A stretch of 15,630 bases of DNA from CAZNER01 sp964572065 (lineage in GTDB: Bacteria; Patescibacteriota; Dojkabacteria; JAHIVN01), in assembly GCA_964572065.1 (NCBI GenBank), contig CAZNER010000046.1, positions 1-15,630 on the forward strand, given 5' to 3'. A program made the translations under genes and the position numbers. Positions 1 through 7,734 of this stretch are shown piece by piece. Below the pieces are notes generated by a model. It was not told the DNA's origin. It made no database searches and saw only the letters and a list, made by a program, of their open reading frames with translations. Every line of letters starts with the position of its first letter. The stretch's first letter is position 1.

Positions 1-2
1 TC

Positions 3-194
3 CATGTTCATAGAGCTTCATTTCAAGGTGATGGTGGTAGGGTGTTACAAGCACATTATTTATCAAAAGCTGGTTTAGATTGCACAAAATATTTGCAAAA
101 CTATATAAGTAAGTACAACATATATTATCCTGTAAAAATTATTTACAGTCTACAGGAGATTAAAAACTATGTTAAAAGGATATTCAGGCTTTAA
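3..194 (+). CDS. C-terminal end of an unidentified protein (5' end outside the window)
   Basis: One frame stays open from the first bases of the window to a TAA at 192-194, giving 63 residues that begin HVHRASFQGDGGRV and end with a basic stretch (KNYVKRIFRL). The other two forward frames close within about 80 bases (TAG near 11 and near 76). The reading frame runs 26 bases into the next gene, longer than most junctions here but similar to those near 9261 and 11598. The ribosome binding site of the next gene (AGGAGAT, 154-160) lies inside it. I recognise no family. It could be the tail of a glycan-related enzyme, given the two genes that follow, but nothing in these residues proves that. Confidence 0.5.
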   Translation, partial: HVHRASFQGDGGRVLQAHYLSKAGLDCTKYLQNYISKYNIYYPVKIIYSLQEIKNYVKRIFRL

Positions 195-1008
195 TCTACA
201 AGTAAAAACGAAAGACAATCAATTGGTAGTTATTAAATCTACTCAGACTAATCCAAAAAGATTAAAAAGACAATGTGAAAAACAAAAAAATGCATATACT
301 ATCATGAATCATAGTTTAATGAATCATTATATGGATGTTCCAAGAGTTATAAGAGAAATTAAAAAGAAAAATTACTTTGCGTTTGAGATGGAATACATAG
401 ATGGTAAAAGTATACTTGATGTGCTTGAAAAAGATAACTATAAAAAACTTATGGAAATATCAGGTAATATAACATTCATGATTCATACGAATTTACAGAA
501 ATCCCATAAAGAACGATTACGAGTTTTACCGTTTTTGGAAAAGTTGGCTGAAATAGATGATAAAACAAAATTTAAATATAGAAATATCACTGATAAAGTA
601 CAAACTAAACTAATAAAATTAGGTAAAGAAGAAACATTTTATGGTCCTTGTCATGGTGATTTCACACTATCAAATATGATATTTTCTGATAAGATTTATT
701 TAATAGATTGGCATGACCCATTTTCAGATTCTCCACTCCAAGACATAGGAAAATTATACCAGGAGATGGAACTCAAATGGTCATTACGTATGGATGATTC
801 TATTAGAGATAAAACTAAGGTTGCATTAGGATATGATTACCTTAAAAGATTAGTATATACAGAAATAGAACGAATTATCATTAGACATGATTTAAATCGG
901 GATGTTGTAGATTTATTTAAATTAATGACAATTGTGCGATTACTCGCATATACCAAAGATAAAAAAATGGAGAAAATAATAATAGAAAAAATAGGAGAAT
1001 TGTTATGA
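169..1008 (+). CDS. Phosphotransferase of the choline kinase / aminoglycoside phosphotransferase fold
   Basis: The 279-residue protein carries the signature of this kinase fold. A glycine-containing loop (GYSGF, 4-8) and a probable ATP-binding lysine (K23, in VVIKS) lie near the N-terminus. The Brenner motif HGDFTLSN is at 162-169 with catalytic D164 and N169, and the metal-binding aspartate is D180 in LIDWHDP. Members transfer the ATP gamma-phosphate to choline, ethanolamine, sugars or antibiotics. The downstream gene overlaps by 4 bases and encodes a nucleotidyltransferase, so the pair resembles LicA/LicC-type headgroup activation or a sugar-1-phosphate kinase plus pyrophosphorylase. The substrate cannot be read from sequence. 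ATG at 169 follows AGGAGAT with 8 bases between. Antibiotic resistance is possible but less likely given the neighbour. Confidence 0.8.
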   Translation: MLKGYSGFNLQVKTKDNQLVVIKSTQTNPKRLKRQCEKQKNAYTIMNHSLMNHYMDVPRVIREIKKKNYFAFEMEYIDGKSILDVLEKDNYKKLMEISGNITFMIHTNLQKSHKERLRVLPFLEKLAEIDDKTKFKYRNITDKVQTKLIKLGKEETFYGPCHGDFTLSNMIFSDKIYLIDWHDPFSDSPLQDIGKLYQEMELKWSLRMDDSIRDKTKVALGYDYLKRLVYTEIERIIIRHDLNRDVVDLFKLMTIVRLLAYTKDKKMEKIIIEKIGELL

Positions 1009-2096
1009 AAAAGTTTTTAGTATTACCGATAGCAGGAAAATCAACTAGACATGAAGTAGACGTGCCTAAATACGCATTAAAACATCCTAGTGGCCATTAT
1101 ATGGTTACAGAATCAATTAGAGGATTGAATCCAGAACAGTTTGATGGTGTTCTACTCATTGGGTTATACGACCATGAATTACGAAGAGGATTATTAAGTA
1201 AGTGTGTGAATGATATAGAATCATGTTTTGATGTATCTGTAGAAATGGTTGCATTGTCTCATGAAACTAAAGACCAAACACAAACTATATATGATGGTAT
1301 CACACAATCATCTATTGCTGAAGGAGATGCAATTTTTATAAAAGATTGCGATGGTTATTTCTATTTAGATGGTGCCAACTGGAACGAAAATTTTGTTGTA
1401 GTTGGTGATTTAAACACATGTGGTTTAATCAATGCAGGTAATAAAAGTTATGTGGAAAAAACTACAAATGGAGTAATAGGTAATATTGTAGAAAAACAAG
1501 TTATATCAAACCTATTTTGTGTTGGTGGTTATTACTTTAAAAATGCAGGAGATTTTATGAGAGCATACAATAGTATAAAAGACTATGATAATAAGTATGT
1601 ATCTCATATTATCTATAAATTACTGATTCAAGATGTGGCTTTTTTCATTGCTCCAACTGATTATTATCTGGATTGGGGAACTACAGAGGATTGGAATAGA
1701 TACAAAACAAAGATAGCTGAAGATAAAAGTATTGTTATAGATATAGATGGTACATTATGTGAAAAATATCCAGGTTCTGAGCATGTACCTTATATTTATA
1801 AAAAACCCAAAATAGATGTAATTGAAAAACTAAGGGAATACAAAGAAAAAGGATATTATATTAAAATATCTACATCTAGAAATATGAGAACGCATAAAAA
1901 TAATTTAGGTTTAATCAATAAGTATACACTTCCTATTTTAACTGAATGGTTAGAAAAATATGATGTTCCTTACGATGAAATCTATATGGCTAAACCATGG
2001 GCAGGTTCTAAAGGGTTCCATGTTGATGATAAAAGTGTTCGACCAGATGAATTTGTAAAATTATCGGAAGCAAAACTATTGGAATTGATAAAATGA
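1005..2096 (+). CDS. Bifunctional nucleotidyltransferase-HAD phosphatase
   Basis: Two domains are visible in 363 residues. Residues 1-235 look like a sugar/choline-phosphate nucleotidyltransferase: LPIAGKSTR (8-15) is a variant of the GxGxR nucleotide-binding loop, VPK (20-22) follows at the usual place, and a metal-binding aspartate is likely in KDCDGY (D116). Residues 241-363 are a HAD-type phosphatase: DIDGT (246-250) holds the nucleophile and the acid/base aspartate, STSRN (289-293) is motif II, K330 is the likely conserved lysine, and DD (341-342) is the terminal acidic motif. Fusions of this type occur in capsule and glycan gene clusters. With the kinase just upstream (ATGA overlap) it probably makes an activated sugar or headgroup for virion or host-surface modification; that role is inferred. 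The ribosome binding site AGGAGA lies about 8 bases before the ATG. Confidence 0.82.
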   Translation: MKKFLVLPIAGKSTRHEVDVPKYALKHPSGHYMVTESIRGLNPEQFDGVLLIGLYDHELRRGLLSKCVNDIESCFDVSVEMVALSHETKDQTQTIYDGITQSSIAEGDAIFIKDCDGYFYLDGANWNENFVVVGDLNTCGLINAGNKSYVEKTTNGVIGNIVEKQVISNLFCVGGYYFKNAGDFMRAYNSIKDYDNKYVSHIIYKLLIQDVAFFIAPTDYYLDWGTTEDWNRYKTKIAEDKSIVIDIDGTLCEKYPGSEHVPYIYKKPKIDVIEKLREYKEKGYYIKISTSRNMRTHKNNLGLINKYTLPILTEWLEKYDVPYDEIYMAKPWAGSKGFHVDDKSVRPDEFVKLSEAKLLELIK

Positions 2097-2344
2097 ATGA
2101 GAAGCACCGAGCTTTGTGTAGAAAAATAGGTTCAAGAATGATGTTTTTTATTACTATGAACTTTTACATTATTCTACTTGTTGCTATGCAGAACGATGGT
2201 TCTGTCTATGTTCTATTTAATCATTTTAATGAAGCAAAAATTGAATATGTTATGTATGGAATTATTTTACCATTTGTATTTTATTCATTTATTGTAGATA
2301 TATTAGAAGAAAGACGAAGGAGAAAAGAAAGATGTCAACCGTAG
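2093..2344 (+). CDS. Small two-pass membrane protein
   Basis: This 83-residue protein has two strongly hydrophobic segments, about residues 16-32 (MMFFITMNFYIILLVAM) and about 51-70 (EYVMYGIILPFVFYSFIVDI). They are separated by a polar loop. The ends are charged: basic residues at the N-terminus, and EERRRRKER near the C-terminus, which would favour both ends facing the cytoplasm. It overlaps the upstream gene by ATGA and the downstream gene by 13 bases, so it is probably translated by coupling. I recognise no family. Three other membrane proteins of 71-86 residues occur in the window, with similar layout but no clear sequence similarity. Confidence 0.65.
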   Translation: MNEKHRALCRKIGSRMMFFITMNFYIILLVAMQNDGSVYVLFNHFNEAKIEYVMYGIILPFVFYSFIVDILEERRRRKERCQP

Positions 2345-2574
2345 ATACTGTTTTAGAAATAATAGAAGAAAATGCGAAGCCTTTTATTACAAAACCACAA
2401 ATAGTTACAATTATTACGAGAGAAACCAATGATAGCAGAAAAAATGTGAATCGAAAAGTTTCTAGAGCAATCACCATTCTAATGAATCGAAAAAAACAGA
2501 TTATAGAGTATTATCCAAAGGGAGCAACGGAACCTAAAGGTTACTGTTTACGTGAAAGTAAAGTTACCCTTTAA
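2332..2574 (+). CDS. Small winged-helix-like protein, possible DNA-binding regulator
   Basis: The 80-residue product has no membrane segment. Its pattern fits a winged helix: a first helix around 4-14 (VDTVLEIIEE), a helix-turn-helix candidate over about 20-52 (ITKPQIVTIITRE, then a basic helix NVNRKVSRAITILMNRK), and a short wing near the end (YYPKGATEPKGYCL). It starts at ATG 2332 inside the end of the previous gene, with AAGGAGAAAAG shortly upstream, a good ribosome binding site. It sits just before the replication block and ahead of a TATA-like element, so a repressor or a replication accessory role is conceivable. No family was recognised, and the fold call rests on the pattern only. Confidence 0.6.
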   Translation: MSTVDTVLEIIEENAKPFITKPQIVTIITRETNDSRKNVNRKVSRAITILMNRKKQIIEYYPKGATEPKGYCLRESKVTL

Positions 2575-2590
2575 ATAGATTAGCCCAAAA

Positions 2591-2599
2591 TTATAAATA
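2591..2599 (+). promoter_or_regulatory. TATA-box-like element upstream of the helicase gene
   Basis: TTATAAATA lies in one of the few real intergenic gaps (2575-2627). An archaeal TATA box places transcription start about 25-30 bases downstream, near 2620, only a few bases before ATG 2628. The gene has only a weak ribosome binding site (GTGAG, 2619-2623), which fits a nearly leaderless transcript. The A+T-rich background makes a chance match likely. Confidence 0.35.
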
Positions 2600-2627
2600 G
2601 TAGATTCAACATATATAGTGAGCGAAC

Positions 2628-3995
2628 ATGAAACATGACGGAGATAAATTCATTAATGATTTTGTAGAGTATTTTTCATTATCATCAGTGAAGAATGATA
2701 CGTATGCTAAAATTATGCTGCATGTCGTATTAGGACAAGCGTTATGTAAAAATGTCTATTATCATGTTGGAGCTCGAAAAGTTGATATTAGAACACATAT
2801 GTTACTCATCAAACCACAAGCAACAGGTAAAGGAGCAGGGTTTGGGGTAGCTGAAACGCTTTGTAAACATCTACGATTGCAATTTGATTCACTTACAACT
2901 ACGACTGATGCAGGTCTAGTTGGGACTATTGTTTATGACCCTCAATTGAAACAACATGTTAAAACATATGGACTCTTAAAGACTTCCGATATTATAGGTA
3001 TGGAAGAAGCATCTGTAATATTTGATTCAGCAGCCGAATATAGTAAAGATACTATGACATTAATGCAAATTACAATGAATCCATTATGGGATTCCTCTTG
3101 TTATATATCTAAAAAATTAGGTGCTGATAAAATTGAGTTTAAACCTCACGCCTCATTTATTTTAACTTCTTATCCGCCAGATAATTTGGCCGAAAAAGTG
3201 CTTAAAACAGGTTTTATAGACCGTTTAATCCCTATTTTTGAAGATGTTACATTAGAGCAACGATTAGAAATCATAAAACATATTGCTAAATTAATGAACA
3301 TGGACCGAAAAAACATAGAACGAATGGAAAAAAACATTCTTGGTCGGTTTGGTAAAATCGTTAATAATTATAAAGATGGAAAATATGCAATGATAATACC
3401 TACTGATGTACGGGATGATATTTTACGTGCATTAGAGGAGTTTGCTATTCAAGTTCTAGATGCTTCACCTAAAACTAGGCAAAAGTTAGAGCACTTTGTA
3501 ACTAGATTGTATGATATGTTACTCAAGTTGAGTGTACATCATGCCTTGTTGGACCTACGAACAACTATTGATAAAACCGATGTACTATATGCCAGAAGAT
3601 TATACCTACCAATCTGGAAAAATATGATAACACACATTGAATCATTATTAATCATAGACCCTGTAGCAAAAGCACGAAGAAACAAAATAATAAAATCTTC
3701 ATTAGATGTTTATGATGCTCTACGAGAGGAAGGAGTGTATGTAAAAAGGAAAAAAGTTAAAGGTAAAACCGAAGTATATGTTAGAAGGCTGTCAATGTTA
3801 CCATTATTGCAACAACGTTGGGATAATTGCTCCAAGGAAACAGCCGATAGAAGTCTTGGAGAGATAGAAAAAAGTACGGCTGAATCACCAGATGTGTTCT
3901 CTAGATTAGCAGCCATAGACGAAAAAGATAAATACTTTGAACGTGTTGTCTTTGGTTCTACAACATATCTGAAGAAAATTAGAGATATAAAATAG
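2628..3995 (+). CDS. AAA+ ATPase, candidate MCM-like replicative helicase
   Basis: The 455-residue protein shows the AAA+ order of motifs. A Walker A-like loop KPQATGKG (62-69) is degenerate at both ends of GxxxxGKS/T. A Walker B segment DIIGMEEA (121-128) has two acidic residues, a sensor-1-like strand FILTSYP is at 177-183, and an arginine-finger candidate GFIDRLIP (195-202) sits where MCM proteins carry SRFD. The C-terminal third is basic and could fold as a winged helix (about 355-400), as in MCM. It is the first gene of the replication block, ahead of the OB-fold protein, RecA-like ATPase and primase, so helicase is the natural role. Assignment to MCM rather than a DUF3987-like or other viral AAA+ helicase is an inference. 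The terminal region after 405 is acidic and poorly defined. Confidence 0.65.
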   Translation: MKHDGDKFINDFVEYFSLSSVKNDTYAKIMLHVVLGQALCKNVYYHVGARKVDIRTHMLLIKPQATGKGAGFGVAETLCKHLRLQFDSLTTTTDAGLVGTIVYDPQLKQHVKTYGLLKTSDIIGMEEASVIFDSAAEYSKDTMTLMQITMNPLWDSSCYISKKLGADKIEFKPHASFILTSYPPDNLAEKVLKTGFIDRLIPIFEDVTLEQRLEIIKHIAKLMNMDRKNIERMEKNILGRFGKIVNNYKDGKYAMIIPTDVRDDILRALEEFAIQVLDASPKTRQKLEHFVTRLYDMLLKLSVHHALLDLRTTIDKTDVLYARRLYLPIWKNMITHIESLLIIDPVAKARRNKIIKSSLDVYDALREEGVYVKRKKVKGKTEVYVRRLSMLPLLQQRWDNCSKETADRSLGEIEKSTAESPDVFSRLAAIDEKDKYFERVVFGSTTYLKKIRDIK

Positions 3996-4006
3996 AGGAA
4001 GAAAAT

Positions 4007-5002
4007 ATGACAGAAAAAAATAAAATTCCCCAGGAGATTGTCCAGGGGTTAAAAGCACTAGCAGCAGCAAAAGACAAGGATGTCAAAGAACTCCTTGGTG
4101 AACTGAAAGAAATCATCAAAAATGATGAAGCATGTCAAATGATGGATAATAGTCAAGCTAAAATCAGGTTTGGTTTTTCCATTTTGGCTCGAAAGTATTC
4201 GGGTGCATCTGGTAAACCTTATGCTATTTATCCATTGCTCACACCAGACCCAAGACGTATTAACACTAAGAAAGGAGAACGTGTTGTTTGTGACCTTTCA
4301 TGTCTTGTTGTGCCTCTTACTGAAGAGGATAAACCTGATGGCAAACAAGTATTTGCTCTAGGTAACTTTTGGGATGATGCAGCACTTGCTTGTAAAGGTT
4401 TAGAACGTGGTAAAGTTTATAAAGCAACCTTAATGAGTGCTGATAACAAATTCGGCAAAAAAATCTTTGGAAAAGACATTGAATTTGAGGAAATCACTGG
4501 TGATTTTGGTTTTGATTTTGACTCATATTTCAATGAAGAAATTGACGGCTTCTGCGAAGAAATCAATCTAGAAAACATAGATATTTCTGTTAGCAATGAT
4601 GAAACTGATGTCAAATTGGTACGAACCTGGATTGAAGAAGCAGATGCAGGAGAAAATGACAAGGGAACCTACGCTTATTATCGAATCGTGGATAATAGCT
4701 CCATTGGTAAATTCGATAAGACTATCTTCTTACACGCCGATGATTTAGAGTTTGGTCAATCATCAATTATTATTGTTGGTTTAACCATTCAAAAATCAGG
4801 AGAAGATAATGTGTTTACAAAGACAGTTTTCGTTAAAGGAACAAAGGATTCCATACCATACAATCTAATTCCAAAACGAAGCGATGAAGACACCGTAGAT
4901 GTTGACCTTGACAACGAAGGCGAAAAAGAGCCTTCAGAAAAAGAAACAGAAAAAGAGGAAAGCAAACAAGAGGAAGACGATAGTGATGTGTTTAGTCTTT
5001 AA
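4007..5002 (+). CDS. Candidate OB-fold single-stranded-DNA-binding protein with acidic tail
   Basis: The 331-residue protein looks like a viral single-strand-binding protein. After a helical charged N-terminus (1-50) come two beta-rich stretches, about 88-165 and 195-285, that could each be an OB fold. A tail from about 293 to the end is dominated by D and E and finishes DDSDVFSL. An acidic tail with a hydrophobic tip is the hallmark of bacterial SSB and T4 gp32-type proteins, which use it to recruit partners. The position between a helicase candidate and a RecA-like ATPase supports the role. Codons look richer in C-ending forms (ATC, GAC) than in neighbours, as in highly expressed genes. GAGGAA (3995-4000) serves ATG 4007. 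No sequence-level family was recognised. Confidence 0.55.
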   Translation: MTEKNKIPQEIVQGLKALAAAKDKDVKELLGELKEIIKNDEACQMMDNSQAKIRFGFSILARKYSGASGKPYAIYPLLTPDPRRINTKKGERVVCDLSCLVVPLTEEDKPDGKQVFALGNFWDDAALACKGLERGKVYKATLMSADNKFGKKIFGKDIEFEEITGDFGFDFDSYFNEEIDGFCEEINLENIDISVSNDETDVKLVRTWIEEADAGENDKGTYAYYRIVDNSSIGKFDKTIFLHADDLEFGQSSIIIVGLTIQKSGEDNVFTKTVFVKGTKDSIPYNLIPKRSDEDTVDVDLDNEGEKEPSEKETEKEESKQEEDDSDVFSL

Positions 5003-5010
5003 ACACACAC

Positions 5011-5022
5011 TTTTCTTTCTTT
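5011..5022 (+). terminator. Possible T-rich archaeal-type terminator
   Basis: TTTTCTTTCTTT follows 8 bases after the stop codon of the single-strand-binding gene, in a 36-base gap. Archaeal terminators are often plain T-rich tracts. It could reduce readthrough after a highly expressed gene. The tract is short and there is no hairpin, so this is tentative. Confidence 0.25.
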
Positions 5023-5038
5023 ATAAAATGTGATAAAT

Positions 5039-6031
5039 ATGCCAACAAATAAAAAACCATCAAAAGATGAGGCAGGTTCTTTGTGGGAACAAAACTTAGT
5101 TAAACCATACACATTTGAAGAGTTTAACGAAGAAATTGAAAACACAGAAAAAATGATTGTTTTTGGTGAATCAAGTGCAGGAAAAACAGCATTCGCATTG
5201 AGTGTTCCTGGTTATCTGAAATCAAAAGGATTGAAACCAGATGATTTTCTTATGTGCATCCTGTACCCAGACCGACCAACTGGTTTAACCAAGTTGCTAC
5301 GTACTGTACCTCAAGAGTTTCGTAATCGTATTCTAGTTTATCCTGTGAATAATTATGAAGAATTAATCTCTTCAACAGCACAAGCGGTTAAACAATTAGA
5401 TTTGCATAAACAAAAAACTGGAAAACATGGATGGCTCGTTGTAGAACTTTTGGAAGAAGCTTGGAAAGCAACACAAGATTATTACACCCGAAAAGCATAT
5501 GGTGATAGTCTTGGTGAATACTTTGCTAAGAAACGAGCAGAGAACAAAGCCATGTCAGAAGGAGATTCTGCATATCAAGCACTATCAGGTTGGGGTGATT
5601 GGGCTGTTATTAAATACCAACACAATTACAATTGGATAGACAAACTCAAACGTTTACCTTATAACATCTTGTTCACAGCCGAAATGAAAAGAGAGGATAA
5701 TAAAGACTCAGTTTTCTTTGATTGTGGCCAACGACCTGCTGGAGAGAAAGATAACATTCATAGGGTTGATACTGTTATCAGCTTGAAACACTTAAAAAAT
5801 GAGTTTATCATGCAATCTTTCAAATTAACAGGTTTCTCGAAGTTATATGGGAAAGTTAAGATTACTGGAAAGAATGGTTACTCTATGCATCGTAAAGCAG
5901 TCAAATCCCTTGAGGACCAAGGCTTCAAATCAGGTGTATTTGCTGAGATGGAAAAGGTAGCAGGAATCACACCACCAACACCATCAAAAAGTAAACCCGT
6001 TCAAGATGATGAAATGGAGTTCGAATTGTAG
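5039..6031 (+). CDS. RecA-like (Sak4-type) recombination ATPase
   Basis: From ATG 5039 the protein has 330 residues; a GTG at 5030 would add three. GTGAT (5030-5034) resembles part of a ribosome binding site and favours the ATG. Walker A is GESSAGKT at 43-50. A hydrophobic strand ending in acidic residues (WLVVELLEEAW, 132-142) is the Walker B candidate, with E where D is usual. Such single-domain RecA-like ATPases (Sak4/phage RadA-like) promote annealing or strand exchange with a single-strand-binding protein, which here is encoded just upstream. The C-terminus is acidic and ends DDEMEFEL, resembling the tail of the neighbouring protein. A packaging or other P-loop role is less likely given the setting between SSB candidate and primase. 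Confidence 0.7.
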   Translation: MPTNKKPSKDEAGSLWEQNLVKPYTFEEFNEEIENTEKMIVFGESSAGKTAFALSVPGYLKSKGLKPDDFLMCILYPDRPTGLTKLLRTVPQEFRNRILVYPVNNYEELISSTAQAVKQLDLHKQKTGKHGWLVVELLEEAWKATQDYYTRKAYGDSLGEYFAKKRAENKAMSEGDSAYQALSGWGDWAVIKYQHNYNWIDKLKRLPYNILFTAEMKREDNKDSVFFDCGQRPAGEKDNIHRVDTVISLKHLKNEFIMQSFKLTGFSKLYGKVKITGKNGYSMHRKAVKSLEDQGFKSGVFAEMEKVAGITPPTPSKSKPVQDDEMEFEL

Positions 6032-7060
6032 ATGTACGATATTGCTCCTAGATTCATTGGCACACCCAGACAATTTTATTGCGATAATCAATTAGCCTTT
6101 AATAGATTTATAAAATTTATTTCAGGTAATGCACCATTGTTTGTTAGTACCTATGTTTTCCCTACGGAGCAATCTATCATATTTGACAATTTATTTTACG
6201 ATATAGATGCTTATAGTGCAATCAGAGAAAAACAACCTCTTAATGTTGCTTATGAGGAAAGTAAAAAGATAGTAGATTTCCATTTGAAACTTGGTGTTCC
6301 AGTTCTAATTGCATTCTCTGGTGGTAAAGGTTTTCATATTTTTCCTTTTTTCAAAGAACAATTAGTAAAAACTGATGAGGAAAAAGCAGAACTTAAAACG
6401 TTGATGTATTCAACTCAAATTTATATTTCAGAGAAACTAGAACTTACATGTTTTGATGCACCAACATTTGGTAGGCTGCGATTTCTTGTACGTTATCCAA
6501 CAGCAAAATATATTCGACCCGATAACAATGGAAAACCAGTTTGGAATGGATTATATTGTCGTGCACTCACTGTAGAAGAATTTAACAAAGGTTTACCTTA
6601 TATATTGAAACTTGCTGTAAAGCCAGGTAAAATTCCAACTAAACCTCACTCTAGTATTACTCTAAAAGAGTTTACTGAGAAGCTACCTGGATTTAAGATT
6701 GTTAGAAGAGCACAGTTAATAGAAGTAGATTATGAACAATTTGCTCATTTAAAAAGTAAATCAACGGGTGTATTATCATCTATATATGATTTAGGTGTAC
6801 CTTGTTTGATTGAACTTGCAAAAAAGAGCAATCCATCACATTTTGAGAAGATTGAATTAGTGTCATGGATGAAGTTTCTAAAATATTCAGATGAATCTAT
6901 TGTTAAATTCTTATCTACTTTGGGTTGGAACCGTTATGATGAACGCAAAACAAAGTATCAAGTATCTAAAATAAAACCAAGATTTCCATCATGTCATATG
7001 TTGAAAGATGAATATGGACATTATTGCCATGGATGTACTTTATTTGGTGATAAAAAATGA
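6032..7060 (+). CDS. Archaeal-type DNA primase: PriS catalytic domain fused to PriL-like Fe-S domain
   Basis: The 342-residue protein joins both primase subunits. The N-terminal part is an archaeo-eukaryotic primase: catalytic DID in FYDIDAY (D57, D59), the SGGKGFH motif (96-102) with H102, and RLRFLVRYP (148-156), the region of the third acidic/basic motif. The C-terminal part (about 245-342) matches the PriL iron-sulfur domain: VPCLIEL (C258), a helical middle, then C321 (PSC), C332 and C335 (YCHGC), giving four cysteines for a 4Fe-4S cluster. PriS makes primers and PriL controls initiation and hand-over to the polymerase. Fusions are known in some archaeal plasmids and viruses. The ATG follows the upstream stop directly; the ribosome binding site is weak (GGAG about 13 bases away), so coupling is likely. 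Confidence 0.9.
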   Translation: MYDIAPRFIGTPRQFYCDNQLAFNRFIKFISGNAPLFVSTYVFPTEQSIIFDNLFYDIDAYSAIREKQPLNVAYEESKKIVDFHLKLGVPVLIAFSGGKGFHIFPFFKEQLVKTDEEKAELKTLMYSTQIYISEKLELTCFDAPTFGRLRFLVRYPTAKYIRPDNNGKPVWNGLYCRALTVEEFNKGLPYILKLAVKPGKIPTKPHSSITLKEFTEKLPGFKIVRRAQLIEVDYEQFAHLKSKSTGVLSSIYDLGVPCLIELAKKSNPSHFEKIELVSWMKFLKYSDESIVKFLSTLGWNRYDERKTKYQVSKIKPRFPSCHMLKDEYGHYCHGCTLFGDKK

Positions 7061-7734
7061 TATTAACAATAGATTACCGAGAAAAAGAACGAATTAATCC
7101 CATCAAACGTTATATTAAGAATGGTAATTCAGTAACATTAACTGATGTTGAAGTGGCTACTCTTGAAGTTGGTGATTATGCAATTGATGATGTAATTGGT
7201 ATTGAATATAAAAAATATGATTTCCTTGATTCTGTATATTCTGGATTATTGGGAAAGCAATTACATGAGTTAGTTGAATCATATGATTACCCATTTTTAC
7301 TTATTGGTTTTGATGGCATACAAGATATGATAAATTATTTTAGTTCAACTAATCCAAAGGTAATCATTGGTTCATTAACATCTTTAGCAGTAAGACATCA
7401 TGTAACCATCCTGTTTTGTGGTGACTTTCTTGGTAAATTCATCGTAGATTTAGCTGATAAACACTATGATGGTAAGAATAAAGCTAAACAAACCAATTAT
7501 ACTCCAATTAGAACCAAGCGTACAAAGGCCCATAAACGCATTGTAAGCCCAAAAGAGGTAAAAGTAGATATTATATCTCGGTTATATGGTATCGGCTCTG
7601 AACGTGCGATAAAGTTGCTTAATCGCTTTGATTGGAGTGTTAAAGGTATTGCTGAAGCAAATACGGAAGATTTGATGGAAATTTCTGGAATAGGAAAAAA
7701 ATTAGCATCTAACATAAAAGAGGGATTATCTTGA
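7057..7734 (+). CDS. ERCC4/XPF-family structure-specific nuclease with helix-hairpin-helix domain
   Basis: The 225-residue protein has the two-part build of archaeal XPF. The nuclease domain (1-140) shows IDYRE (5-9), VGDYAI (38-43) and the catalytic segment IEYKKYDFLDS (49-59). Two helix-hairpin-helix motifs follow at 177-190 (YGIGSERAIKLL) and 208-222 (EISGIGKKLASNI). XPF-type enzymes cut branched DNA such as flaps and stalled forks next to single-strand/double-strand junctions. No helicase domain is present, so it is like the short crenarchaeal form, but without a recognisable C-terminal clamp-binding peptide. The usual ERKxxxD signature is altered to EYKxxD, one residue shorter. ATGA overlap with the primase gene indicates coupled translation. 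Confidence 0.87.
   Translation: MILTIDYREKERINPIKRYIKNGNSVTLTDVEVATLEVGDYAIDDVIGIEYKKYDFLDSVYSGLLGKQLHELVESYDYPFLLIGFDGIQDMINYFSSTNPKVIIGSLTSLAVRHHVTILFCGDFLGKFIVDLADKHYDGKNKAKQTNYTPIRTKRTKAHKRIVSPKEVKVDIISRLYGIGSERAIKLLNRFDWSVKGIAEANTEDLMEISGIGKKLASNIKEGLS

Noticed and set aside
5020..5028. TTTATAAAA as a TATA box for the RecA-like gene
   Set aside because: Transcription would start about 25-30 bases later, inside the gene, with no later suitable start codon; the A+T-rich gap explains the match.
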